A DNA stretch of 36,096 nt. Source: a virus. The DNA lies in the IMG/VR virus record IMGVR_UViG_3300032304_000762, positions 1-36,096 of that record. One strand, 5' to 3'. Positions 24,646 through 31,661 of the stretch are shown here, piece after piece. Below the pieces are notes generated by a model. That model was not told the DNA's origin. It did no database searches and saw only the letters and a program-made list of their open reading frames with translations. Positions within the stretch are counted from its first letter, which is position 1. Every line of letters begins with the position of its first letter. The position numbers were made by a program, and so were the translations under genes.

Positions 24646-24663
24646 AATTAAACGCGTTTAATT
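24646..24663. promoter_or_regulatory. Palindrome copy 1: AATTAAACGCGTTTAATT
   Basis: A perfect 18-bp palindrome that includes the TAA stop of the metallopeptidase/VWA gene and lies 46 bases before the 24599 start codon. The sequence AATTAAACG/CGTTTAATT recurs with minor change at seven other places. Candidate operator. Confidence 0.75.
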
Positions 24664-25909
24664 ACACAGGGACGTACAACGACACACCCGAAGGTGCTCT
24701 CATACCCTTGGTGCTGATAGCCCACAGCACCGGCCCCGGCCACTGCCCACCCCAGTCGGGCTCGACGTAGCCATCGGTGAACACGATAGTCGCCTCGGGC
24801 TTGATGTCTTCACGCTCCATGTACTCACGCATCGAAGTCACGCGAGTGCCCCCGCCACCCTTGGGCTTGGTCGTCTGCGCCAGTGTCTGCACAGCATCGC
24901 CCTCATACACCTCATGTGCTGCCACACGTGAATCCCAGTAGATCACGTCCACGATCTCAGGACGCACCGTCTCGCAGGCGCACATGATCTCGGTCAGCGC
25001 ACGCTGAAGCTGCACCTGACTGATGGACCCTGACGTATCCACGCCGATGGTCACACGCTTGACTGCCTCGGTGTAACGCGAGGGCATGTAGGTGTCCTGA
25101 GCCAGCCACCGCCTCGACGGCTTGCGCCACGTGGACAGATCGTTACCCGCTGCCGTGGTACGCAGCCACTCACGCAACTGCTCAGCCCAGTCAACCTTCG
25201 GCTCCAACAGGTCACCGAACGCACGGTGTACATCGGCACCGATCTTGCCAGCGATGAGCGCACCCTGACGCAGGGCACTGTCCACAGTACGCTTCACCTC
25301 CTCGGCTTCAGCAGGCGTCAGCGGCTGCATACCCTCACCATCACCCTTGGCATCGGGCTTGGCAGGCTCGTGCTTGTCGAACTGCTGTGCCTCCTTGCCG
25401 TTGGCAGCCTTGGGCTTGTCACTGCTCTTGCCGTTGCCACTGCCGCTACCGTCCTGCGGCTTGCCGTTCTGTTTCTTCTTCATGGCACGGTAGATCTCAC
25501 CCGTGTCCATGCCCCGGTACTGCTGATCGAGCACAGCGTTGTCCCAGACCGTGAGGAAGTCCCCGTTCGGGTCGAGATCATCCAGCATCAGGTTGATCAC
25601 TGCGTCCGCTGCGAAGTTGGCAGTCTGCGGGTCCTCCTCGAACATCTTCTGCCAAACAGTCATGTGCATGAGCATCACATGGAAGTACTCGTGCAGCACC
25701 ACGAAGCGGGTCAGCTTGTCGTCAGCGTCGTTGATGAACGCACGGCCATACACCACGTCCCGGCCATTGGTCCCGGCAGTTGGCACGTCATCACGTACCT
25801 CCCAGGTGCCGACCATGAGCACACCGCTCATAGCCATGAAACGCGGATCACGCATGATGGCAGTGCGTGCCTTGGTGATCTTGTCCTCTGCGGATAGAGT
25901 CATCATCAT
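24662..25909 (-). CDS. Putative metallopeptidase fused to VWA-like domain
   Basis: 415 residues. HEYFH at 73-77 is a zinc-binding HExxH motif, and NFAADAVINLMLDDL follows, the layout of the DUF2201 N-terminal metallopeptidase-like domain. A Gly/Ser/Lys linker spans about 150-195. The C-terminal half is von Willebrand A-like, with the MIDAS motif DTSGSIS at 291-297 and FTDGYVEPDWGG. Three ATG codons stand in a row; 25903 has the best distance from GAGGTGA. It follows the MoxR-type ATPase after one base. MoxR ATPases typically act on VWA partners, as CobS does with CobT, so these two likely form one complex. Target unknown. Confidence 0.87.
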   Translation of the reverse strand: MMMTLSAEDKITKARTAIMRDPRFMAMSGVLMVGTWEVRDDVPTAGTNGRDVVYGRAFINDADDKLTRFVVLHEYFHVMLMHMTVWQKMFEEDPQTANFAADAVINLMLDDLDPNGDFLTVWDNAVLDQQYRGMDTGEIYRAMKKKQNGKPQDGSGSGNGKSSDKPKAANGKEAQQFDKHEPAKPDAKGDGEGMQPLTPAEAEEVKRTVDSALRQGALIAGKIGADVHRAFGDLLEPKVDWAEQLREWLRTTAAGNDLSTWRKPSRRWLAQDTYMPSRYTEAVKRVTIGVDTSGSISQVQLQRALTEIMCACETVRPEIVDVIYWDSRVAAHEVYEGDAVQTLAQTTKPKGGGGTRVTSMREYMEREDIKPEATIVFTDGYVEPDWGGQWPGPVLWAISTKGMRAPSGVSLYVPV

Positions 25910-25910
25910 C

Positions 25911-26963
25911 TCACCTCAAGATCCAAGAGTTAGTAACACACCACCGCGTAAATTCACGGTTCAGCGCAGTCCACGCTGACTTGTGCTTCTGGCGCAGCAG
26001 GTTGGTAGCGAACACAGCCTGCAACTCCTTGGGCAAGCGCTGCATGTAGGTCAGCACGTTGTCGAGCGTGTCCTTCTCGACCCGGTGCACGGCGCGGTGC
26101 ACAGTCATCATGTTGGTCGTCGGCGTGGCAGGCAGCTTGGCCTTGTCAGGCGCACCGATGATGGAGCCCCACGAGGGCAGCCCATCTGCCAACTCTACGT
26201 AGGCCATCAGGTCCAGCGCCGCACGGGCACCCAGTGCACCGGCCAGGGCACAGCGCATCACCTCGTCGTCACCCACCGCATCGCGGTCGTTCAGCATGCG
26301 GCCAGCCGCAGCCAGGGAGCGAGGGGTCACGAACGCTTTGCGCTGCTCACCCCTGTGGTGGATGTACGGGTTCTCGGCAGGGGTCTGCACCGTGTCCTCC
26401 TCAGCCAGCACCTGCGGCGTGTCGGTTACCCATGCCAGCACAGCGTGGTGCACACCGTTGGCTACACCCCACTCGACCCATTCAGGGGCGGTCGGCTTAC
26501 GCATCGTGAGCACAGACATACGGTTGCGGACGTGCATCTGCATCGCATCACCCACGCCCTCGGATGAGAGGTTCGTAGTGCCGAAGACGATCGACCCCTG
26601 CGGCAGCGGCCTGTGTCCGACACGCCGATCGAGCAGCACAGGCAGAAGAGCGTTCTGCACAGAGCGGGACGCCTTACCGAATTCGTCAAGGCAGATGATG
26701 CGTGCTTCATCGCTCTGCGTACCAAAGACTTCGTTCGGATAAAAAGTGCTAGTGTGGTTGTTGTGGTCCACGGCAGGGATCTGGATGTCACCCACGTCGA
26801 TCTGCGTGCAGTCGATGTACACGGGGCGATGATCTGGGAAACGCTCCGCCAGCATGTGCAGGATGCTGGACTTGCCTGTACCCGAGGGACCCTCGATCAG
26901 GACGGTGGTGTGCGTGGCAAGGTTAGCCACGGCGTTGGCGCATTGATTGATGCTGAGTTTCAT
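25911..26963 (-). CDS. MoxR/CobS-type AAA+ ATPase
   Basis: 350 residues from ATG 26963, which follows GGAGGTAGAT; an in-frame TTG at 26975 lies inside the palindrome and is not credible. Walker A GPSGTGKSS is near 25-33, Walker B ICLDEFGK near 88, sensor 1 FGTTN near 126, and an arginine-finger-like RNRM follows. C-terminal HHRGEQRKAFVTPRSLAAAG fits the lid of MoxR-like proteins. Such ATPases remodel or insert cofactors into partner proteins through VWA adaptors. The palindrome directly abuts its ribosome-binding site, so expression may be controlled there. Phage role unknown. Confidence 0.9.
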   Translation of the reverse strand: MKLSINQCANAVANLATHTTVLIEGPSGTGKSSILHMLAERFPDHRPVYIDCTQIDVGDIQIPAVDHNNHTSTFYPNEVFGTQSDEARIICLDEFGKASRSVQNALLPVLLDRRVGHRPLPQGSIVFGTTNLSSEGVGDAMQMHVRNRMSVLTMRKPTAPEWVEWGVANGVHHAVLAWVTDTPQVLAEEDTVQTPAENPYIHHRGEQRKAFVTPRSLAAAGRMLNDRDAVGDDEVMRCALAGALGARAALDLMAYVELADGLPSWGSIIGAPDKAKLPATPTTNMMTVHRAVHRVEKDTLDNVLTYMQRLPKELQAVFATNLLRQKHKSAWTALNREFTRWCVTNSWILR

Positions 26964-26973
26964 ATCTACCTCC

Positions 26974-26991
26974 AATTAAACCGGTTTAATT
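26974..26991. promoter_or_regulatory. Palindrome copy 2: AATTAAACCGGTTTAATT
   Basis: A perfect 18-bp palindrome whose centre is CCGG where most copies have CGCG. The change is symmetric, so dyad symmetry is kept. It lies 2 bases after the stop of the DUF3150-like gene and touches the GGAGG of the MoxR gene. Confidence 0.75.
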
Positions 26992-26993
26992 AC

Positions 26994-27926
26994 TCACAAA
27001 CTGAACTCTGACAGGATGTTATCCATCGCTGCACGGGTTGCCTTCTGCAACTCAGGGGACTCTTTAAGGCTGTCCATATCGACACGGGACAGGGCAGTCT
27101 CCAGCGCCTGTCGTGCCTGCTCCAGCTTCGGATCGCCTGTCACATTCAGTGACGTGAGCAGAGTGCACAGTTCAAGGCCCTGCTCCAGCATGCTGTCGTA
27201 CAGCTTCGGGCGGCGCTTCTTCTTGATCTCAACCGACTTGAGCGAACCGTCCTCGGCAAAGGTCTTCACCTCCTCCACTTGGTCGGGGTCATGCTCAAGC
27301 ACGGCAGCCATTCGGTCACGCACCCATTCGACCTGCGTCTTCACGCGGTCCCACGCATCGGCCACGGCCCCCGACACTCGGACCGCGACGGCCTTGTCAT
27401 ACTGATCCTTCAGGTCAGCAGCGGCTGCAGCACCGATATCCACGCGGAAGTCCCCCGACTCAGGCACCGGCTCGATGGCGAACGAGAAGCGGAACTTGGC
27501 AGATACCTCCGACTCGGGCGGGTACTCGGCACGGTCGAACAGCGCACCCATCTCGAAAGCCTGCTTGCTGATTTCCGTGGAATACGTCCGCAGGAAGACG
27601 TGGATCAGGTCGTTGAACCGCTGCTCGTACTTGGCAGCCTGACCCATGACGTTGAGGTACTGGGCGGTGGTGATGAGCCTGCGTCCGTTGTCATCCCAGG
27701 GCAGCGTCTGGGTGTTGAACCACTGGCGCACCTCGCCACGCAGGGACTTGATGGCCTCAAGGGCAGGGCACTCACTGAACAAGTGCTTGTGCACCGTAGC
27801 AGCACGCTTGCTGCGGGCACCCTTGGCCTGCGTCACCTCGTCGGCAGTCTTCTTGTCCTGCTTCCGTGCTTCCCACACGGAGATGTTGATGCTGCCAAGC
27901 ATGGCAGCGGTAGCGATTGAGATCAT
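26994..27926 (-). CDS. DUF3150-like phage protein linked to MoxR/VWA genes
   Basis: 310 residues behind TAAGGAG. INISVWEARKQDKKTADEVT near 13-32, then HKHLFSECPALEAIKSLRGE, TLPWDDNGRRLITTAQYLNV and KFRFSFAIEPVPESGDFRVD. This order matches a family I recall as DUF3150, seen beside MoxR ATPase and VWA genes. The remainder is helical and charged, ending in a long helix bundle. It carries no enzyme motif, so a structural or adaptor role within the three-gene set is likely but unproven. A hairpin (GCCCC/GGGGC with loop CGAA, 27939-27952) and palindrome copy 3 lie in its leader. Confidence 0.75.
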   Translation of the reverse strand: MISIATAAMLGSINISVWEARKQDKKTADEVTQAKGARSKRAATVHKHLFSECPALEAIKSLRGEVRQWFNTQTLPWDDNGRRLITTAQYLNVMGQAAKYEQRFNDLIHVFLRTYSTEISKQAFEMGALFDRAEYPPESEVSAKFRFSFAIEPVPESGDFRVDIGAAAAADLKDQYDKAVAVRVSGAVADAWDRVKTQVEWVRDRMAAVLEHDPDQVEEVKTFAEDGSLKSVEIKKKRRPKLYDSMLEQGLELCTLLTSLNVTGDPKLEQARQALETALSRVDMDSLKESPELQKATRAAMDNILSEFSL

Positions 27927-28000
27927 GGTTACTCCTTAGCCCCCGAAGGGGCGGTTGATTACAGGCGGATGCGAACGTCGAATGACGCAGCGGCCACCCG

Positions 28001-28016
28001 ATTAAACACGTTTAAT
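28001..28016. promoter_or_regulatory. Palindrome copy 3: ATTAAACACGTTTAAT (one central mismatch)
   Basis: The same 16-bp palindrome with CACG instead of CGCG at the centre, the only imperfect copy among those close to the main form. It contains the TAA stop of the 28012-28245 gene and lies in the leader of the DUF3150-like gene. Confidence 0.7.
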
Positions 28017-28245
28017 TGTCGAACGTGATGAAGCACACTGTGCATTCACCGTAAGGTCTTAATTCTATCATATCGCCATAGTTAACGGTAGTACATCTCT
28101 TACCGTTCCAACCTACGGCAGCCTTGGCACGGCGCACCACACTGTAGTTGGACAGCGTGTCGGGAGCATCAAGCGTATGCCTACGCACCCATGAGTAGTT
28201 AGCCTCGCCGTTGAATGTGTCGGTGACTTCGATGTTGACTTTCAT
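28012..28245 (-). CDS. Hypothetical small phage protein
   Basis: 77 residues from ATG 28245 behind AAAGGAAAG. MKVNIEVTDTFNGEANYSWV RRHTL then VVRRAKAAVGWNGKRCTTVN YGDMIELRPYG and a beta-strand end (CTVCFITFDN). This fits a small beta-rich phage protein; similar sequences with the WVRR...VRRAKAAVGW pattern occur in phages, as I recall, without assigned function. Its stop codon is part of palindrome copy 3. Confidence 0.75.
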   Translation of the reverse strand: MKVNIEVTDTFNGEANYSWVRRHTLDAPDTLSNYSVVRRAKAAVGWNGKRCTTVNYGDMIELRPYGECTVCFITFDN

Positions 28246-28255
28246 GTCTTTCCTT

Positions 28256-28459
28256 TCAGCGGTGCAGACCGCCTTTGTTGTTGATACCTTTGAGATCTTC
28301 TTTGTTTGTCCACAACATGTAGTTGGACTTATGGAGCGGAGCGATGGTCCAGCCACGCCGCTCCTCGCGGGCAGCCTCCTCGCCGCAGAACAAGCAGAGC
28401 TTGTAGCCCAGCGCCGCACGGCGCGGGGCAATGTCGTCATCGCAGTGGATGCAGTTCAT
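28256..28459 (-). CDS. Phage zinc-ribbon protein (DksA/TraR-finger-like)
   Basis: 67 residues. MNCIHCDDDIAPRRAALGYK LCLFCGEEAA has CxxC ... CxxC with the RRxALGY spacing of small DksA/TraR-type or phage zinc ribbons. The end APLHKSNYMLWTNKEDLKGI NNKGG is a tail I recall in this phage family. A possible role is modulation of host RNA polymerase or nucleic-acid binding, not shown. The ATG overlaps the upstream stop (ATGA). Confidence 0.8.
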   Translation of the reverse strand: MNCIHCDDDIAPRRAALGYKLCLFCGEEAAREERRGWTIAPLHKSNYMLWTNKEDLKGINNKGGLHR

Positions 28460-28725
28460 ACCGCCACCACGAAGTGAGTCTGCCGTGTGTCACGGGCCTG
28501 AGCGAAGGATGCGCGTACCGGTGCACCCATAGCCTTGAGGATGCAGTTAATATGCGATGCCGTGCTTGTTGTGTAGAACCCATGCCAGTGGAACACCACG
28601 TTGTCGCCCTCCTTGACGGCGATTGGGGATTTGTACAGGGTGTATGCCTGCCCGTCAGTGTGTGCGTTATGGCAGCGGCCATGCTGCCCCGCGACGAAGG
28701 CTTGCGCCAGTTGTGTCTTGTTCAC
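28456..28725 (-). CDS. Hypothetical phage protein, GTG start
   Basis: 89 residues from a GTG at 28725, supported by AAGGAGAG at correct spacing; no in-frame ATG fits. MNKTQLAQAFVAGQHGRCHN then a beta-rich middle with DNVVFHWHGFYTTSTASHIN and a C-terminus QARDTRQTHFVVAV. No family recognised. Confidence 0.7.
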   Translation of the reverse strand: MNKTQLAQAFVAGQHGRCHNAHTDGQAYTLYKSPIAVKEGDNVVFHWHGFYTTSTASHINCILKAMGAPVRASFAQARDTRQTHFVVAV

Positions 28726-28742
28726 GCTTCTCTCCTTTTTTG

Positions 28743-28982
28743 TTAGGGATTCATACCGACCATTGCGGCGCGGATGGATGTGACGGTGTACTTACTACCG
28801 TCTGGGGTGTGCGTCACGTCCGCCATGTGCAGGCGGTCGAGCATCATGCGAGCAGCACGCTCCCTCGGAGTCATGCTGCGGGTGAACGATGAGTAATACC
28901 GACAGTGCTCGATGCAGTCCAGGGCCAGACGATACAACCCTTCGTCATTGTTGACCCACAGTGAAACATTACGGTTTGACAT
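28743..28982 (-). CDS. Hypothetical phage protein
   Basis: 79 residues, ATG behind GGAGGTGCT. MSNRNVSLWVNNDEGLYRLA LD then TPRERAARMMLDRLHMADVT and IRAAMVGMNP. The pattern WVxNDEGLY...W/Y..S..... is one I recall from small phage accessory proteins of unknown function. Palindrome copy 4 lies immediately upstream of its ribosome-binding site. Confidence 0.75.
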   Translation of the reverse strand: MSNRNVSLWVNNDEGLYRLALDCIEHCRYYSSFTRSMTPRERAARMMLDRLHMADVTHTPDGSKYTVTSIRAAMVGMNP

Positions 28983-28993
28983 AGCACCTCCGA

Positions 28994-29007
28994 TTAAACG
29001 CGTTTAA
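28994..29007. promoter_or_regulatory. Palindrome copy 4: TTAAACGCGTTTAA
   Basis: A perfect 14-bp palindrome; the outer pair is lost on one side because the upstream codon is CTC. It contains the TAA of the 29004-29294 gene and stands 3 bases before GGAGG of the 28982 gene. Confidence 0.75.
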
Positions 29008-29294
29008 GAGTAGTACCGACCGACGATGACGGTGTCGTCATCGCACAACTTGAACAGCACACCGCTGAAGAAACTATCTGACACGATGCCGTGCCAGCCA
29101 GCAAACTGGCTGAAGCCAAGCTCGCGGGTGATGTTCTGACTGTCTGCCACGTCGTACCACCAGCCCTTGTACTGGACGAAGCGCGGGCTGTAGTGGTCAG
29201 CCAGCAGGACGTAATCAAAGTCAGCCTGCACCTTGGCAGGCAGGTCCTCGAAGCACGCCATCGGGCGTGGGCGGTTGTTCGTGATGATGTTCAT
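29004..29294 (-). CDS. Hypothetical phage protein
   Basis: 96 residues from ATG 29294. MNIITNNRPRPMACFEDLPA then YVLLADHYSPRFVQYKGWWY DVAD and GFSQFAGWHGIVSDSFFSGV LF, an aromatic and probably globular protein. Its leader ACCGGAGAGCAACATGAACA is nearly identical to that of the gene just upstream, implying a small duplication. It overlaps that gene by 4 bases. No family recognised. Confidence 0.72.
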   Translation of the reverse strand: MNIITNNRPRPMACFEDLPAKVQADFDYVLLADHYSPRFVQYKGWWYDVADSQNITRELGFSQFAGWHGIVSDSFFSGVLFKLCDDDTVIVGRYYS

Positions 29295-29518
29295 GTTGCT
29301 CTCCGGTTGGTGTTGCGATGGGTTTGGACCGGAGCAAAGTAGAAGTGGGCATAGCGCCCGCCCTCTCGGCACAGCCGGGTGATCCACGCTTCGTCGAACG
29401 TGGACCAACCACGTTCATTCATACCCGCAAACTGCTGGAGGCACTGCTCCAGGGTGAGGACGCCCACATCGTGGGCCTTGGTAGCGGGTGTGCCCATGTG
29501 TTGCACAAAGGTGTTCAT
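29291..29518 (-). CDS. Hypothetical phage protein
   Basis: 75 residues from ATG 29518, behind CCGGAGAGCAAC. MNTFVQHMGTPATKAHDVGV LTLEQCLQQFAGMNERGWST FDEAWITRLC then a basic end. The DxxWITxLC... style recalls short phage early proteins. A longer reading to 29680 would run through a region of strong hairpins and is unlikely. It is the first gene after the long structured leader. Confidence 0.68.
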   Translation of the reverse strand: MNTFVQHMGTPATKAHDVGVLTLEQCLQQFAGMNERGWSTFDEAWITRLCREGGRYAHFYFAPVQTHRNTNRRAT

Positions 29519-29539
29519 GTTGCTCTCCGGTGTTCGCAG

Positions 29540-30015
29540 CACCGCCGACGATTGTCGGCTGCACATGCTGCTTAAAAGGCACGTTGCGGACGCAAAGCGC
29601 GTCGGGTCGATACCCTTTAAGCAGGGGGCATGTTGGGTGGTGTCTTTCCTAACCACCTCCGCCCCCGTGCGGTTCTTCATCTGTCGTTTTGCACAGGGTC
29701 TTTCCCCTGTGGCCTACGCACCGAGCGGTCTCTTACCGCCGATCACATCGAGGAAGTAAACACGGGCACGCATCTGTCTCACCCACGCAGTGCTACCGGG
29801 CAGAGTCAACCGGCAATATCTGATCTACGATCAGATAAGCGTAGCTGTAACTGCCTTCCACCTGCGAACTGTGAGTTTGTGTGCGTTTTGTACTGGTCTA
29901 CTGTCTTGTCAGGCAGGTATGCGATCCTGCCGAACGCTGGTCCACAGCAGGACGTGAGTCCTGCCGACACCGGTACGAATTTTTAAAGAGCGAAGCTAGC
30001 AGCAGAGCTGCTAGC
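29540..30015 (-). ncRNA. Densely structured leader or candidate structured RNA
   Basis: About 480 bases without a supported gene hold nine inverted repeats, all oriented within one predicted leftward transcript from the promoter at 30079-30107. In order they are: 29995-30015 (9 bp, loop 3), 29947-29964 (7 bp), 29912-29931 (6 bp), 29817-29837 (9 bp, TATCTGATC/GATCAGATA), 29725-29739 (5 bp), 29692-29711 (7 bp), a nested pair 29624-29666 (GGGGGC/GCCCCC enclosing GGTGGT/ACCACC), a second nested pair 29568-29624 (CTGCTTAAA/TTTAAGCAG enclosing GACGC/GCGTC), and 29544-29559 (6 bp). No tRNA fold was found. It could be an antitermination leader, a processed small RNA or a larger structured RNA. Confidence 0.4.
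29979..29992 (-). promoter_or_regulatory. boxA-like antitermination element
   Basis: On the minus strand CGCTCTTTAAAAAT closely matches the bacterial rrn boxA (TGCTCTTTAACA) and the phage lambda nut boxA start (CGCTCTT). Fifteen bases downstream is a 7-bp hairpin (GCAGGAC/GTCCTGC) that could play the part of boxB. The element lies about 80 bases into the transcript from the strong promoter. A NusB/NusE-binding role is inferred from sequence only. Confidence 0.5.
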
Positions 30016-30018
30016 CCG

Positions 30019-30034
30019 ATTAAACGCGTTTAAT
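30019..30034. promoter_or_regulatory. Palindrome copy 5: ATTAAACGCGTTTAAT
   Basis: A perfect 16-bp palindrome located 38-53 bases downstream of the predicted transcription start of the 30079-30107 promoter and 3 bases before the 9-bp hairpin. The placement would suit a roadblock-type operator. Confidence 0.75.
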
Positions 30035-30078
30035 TCGTTTAACCCGTTGTCGATTGCTTTATCAACCGAACAGCCTTC

Positions 30079-30107
30079 ATTGTAGAGCAATGTGTTCTTT
30101 ATGTCAA
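30079..30107 (-). promoter_or_regulatory. Strong sigma70-type promoter for the 29518 leftward operon
   Basis: On the minus strand a perfect TTGACA (30107-30102), 17-base spacer, and TACAAT (30084-30079, 5/6). It is the best consensus promoter in the window. It lies 9 bases beyond the stop of the 348-residue gene and feeds the structured leader. The untranslated leader to the 29518 ATG is about 550 bases, very long for a phage. Confidence 0.75.
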
Positions 30108-30115
30108 CCCCCTAA

Positions 30116-31162
30116 TCAATCATTCCAATCGTCAACTAATTTCTGTAGTTTGATGTTCTTGATTGCTTCTTCGACAGCTTCAGCAATCTTTTCGTTCCCT
30201 AAAGGTGGATGCTTGGCGGTCCACTCTTTGAACATCTCGGCCAAGATAGGGCGGTTCCTGAGCAGAATGGGCAGGGCAACCACTGTTTTACCCTCGGTCA
30301 TCTTCCGCGCCAGCATGCTCATCACCATCACGTTGCCCGATACATAAGGGGTCCAAGTGTCGCGCCGTCCGATGCGAGGTGCGTAGTACGAGGCAGGCTC
30401 ATCCCAGGCAAGGTCAACACCCAGCACAGGGCAGCGGACAGCGAACCCACCCGGTTCGCCTTCAACGTAGAGGTCCTGCAAAACGAATGAAGAGCCCCCT
30501 CTGTTGGTCCTGCACTGTTGTACGGCAGCTTTTAGTGCCTTCAACTTGTATGCGTGCTCTGAAGTAGCGGACTTCGGAAAGCTGTGCTGTCTACCCGTCG
30601 TTCGTGGGTTTGGCACACCGTCAGTTTCCGGTACCGTGGGTATTTTTAGCACCTTGTTCACCAGCGCAGGAGATACACACATCAATGCCGCTACAACCTG
30701 CACGGCTGTTTGTATTTGTCTCTCAGATGGGTCAACGTCACCAAGATCCATACGCTCTATGGCTTTCTTAAATGTCTTTTTGATGGAGTAATCGCGCATC
30801 CCCACCATCGTCTGCTGATGCTCAGCCGGGTGGAGCACGACGTTGCGTATGTTTCGTAGGGTGTGCACCTTGGCATTGGGGTGGGGTGTGAACTTGATTT
30901 CTCCGGGCGGGGTATCGGCAGGCAGGTCGCTGGTGAGTTGTAGGGCGGGGGAGTAAGGGCCGAAGGGGGCGATGTAGTCTTCGAACGTGAGGATCACGTC
31001 TTCGGGATCACCGCCGAAAGAACCCATGATGTAGGGCACGGGCTTACCCCAAATGTCGGTCGGGTTGAGTCCGTTGCTGCGGTAAACGACGTGGGGTTCA
31101 CCGTACTTGTTGGTCTGGATCATGCAGCGGCGGGCAAACAGTTCGGGGTCGGGGTAGCGCAT
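30116..31162 (-). CDS. Unknown 348-residue phage protein
   Basis: 348 residues from ATG 31162, 8 bases after AGGAG. MRYPDPELFARRCMIQTNKY GEP, then a Pro/Gly-rich middle (PYIMGSFGGDPEDVILTFED, TPPGEIKFTPHPNAKVHTLR) and a C-terminal helical part (LLRNRPILAEMFKEWTAKHP). No catalytic motif, signal or membrane segment is visible. It is the largest unrecognised gene in the leftward block and stands alone between two regulatory gaps, with two palindromes about 420-480 bases upstream. That setting hints at a regulated early protein; the function is open. Confidence 0.8.
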   Translation of the reverse strand: MRYPDPELFARRCMIQTNKYGEPHVVYRSNGLNPTDIWGKPVPYIMGSFGGDPEDVILTFEDYIAPFGPYSPALQLTSDLPADTPPGEIKFTPHPNAKVHTLRNIRNVVLHPAEHQQTMVGMRDYSIKKTFKKAIERMDLGDVDPSERQIQTAVQVVAALMCVSPALVNKVLKIPTVPETDGVPNPRTTGRQHSFPKSATSEHAYKLKALKAAVQQCRTNRGGSSFVLQDLYVEGEPGGFAVRCPVLGVDLAWDEPASYYAPRIGRRDTWTPYVSGNVMVMSMLARKMTEGKTVVALPILLRNRPILAEMFKEWTAKHPPLGNEKIAEAVEEAIKNIKLQKLVDDWND

Positions 31163-31582
31163 GGTGTGAGGCTCCTGAGGGTTGAGAGGGCTTGGAGTTA
31201 TCATAGTAGCATAGTCGGAGGCGGGTGCGCAAGCTGGCCCGTTATACGGGCATTACATGGCTTTTCTACTACCAGTAAAACTGGGAAGGGGGGTGCTCGC
31301 GGAATTAGCGTGTGGAATTAGTGGGTCAATATTAGGTGCAAAAAGTTATGATAACGGCTAAGTTGTTGATTTGATTGGAATGTTCCTCGCGTTCCTTTGT
31401 ACTGCTACGGGACCTATTAAGAAGCCAGCGACCCCCCCTTAGCCATGTACTGAAAAGAAGCGAATAAGGGTTATTACCTAACTCTAGAAGTTTAATAGAA
31501 ATTGAAGAGGAACAGGAACACAGGGAACGAAGTTTGGCGGCCTGCCCCCTGCCCTCGGGACCGGGTGACGCCCCTGCACCCT

Positions 31583-31598
31583 ATTAAACGCGTTTAAT
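31583..31598. promoter_or_regulatory. Palindrome copy 6: ATTAAACGCGTTTAAT
   Basis: A perfect 16-bp palindrome. It covers the predicted transcription start (about 31596) of the promoter candidate at 31603-31631, a classic place for a repressor site. Confidence 0.78.
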
Positions 31599-31602
31599 TC
31601 AT

Positions 31603-31631
31603 TGCCTATCACATGCGCGTAATTATGTCAA
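31603..31631 (-). promoter_or_regulatory. Promoter candidate bracketed by two palindromes
   Basis: On the minus strand a perfect TTGACA (31631-31626) is followed after 17 bases by TAGGCA (31608-31603, only 2/6). A poor -10 means either a weak or an activated promoter, or a chance -35. Palindrome copies 7 and 6 lie 14 bases upstream and 4 bases downstream. It would drive the 348-residue gene through a leader of about 430 bases. Confidence 0.4.
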
Positions 31632-31645
31632 GCCTTCTTGCATCG

Positions 31646-31661
31646 ATTAAACGCGTTTAAT
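31646..31661. promoter_or_regulatory. Palindrome copy 7: ATTAAACGCGTTTAAT
   Basis: Identical to copy 6, centre to centre 63 bases away, close to six helical turns, so both face the same side of the DNA. It lies just upstream of the -35 of the 31603-31631 promoter candidate. The pair could bind one oligomer with looping. Confidence 0.78.

Noticed and set aside
29630-29986. Plus-strand frame of 118 residues across the structured leader
   Set aside because: It is antisense to the predicted transcript, crosses several perfect hairpins, and has no leader or recognisable protein features.
29540-30015. Possible tRNA within the hairpin-rich leader
   Set aside because: No acceptor stem with CCA position, no proper T-loop and no anticodon arm could be assembled from the stems on either strand.
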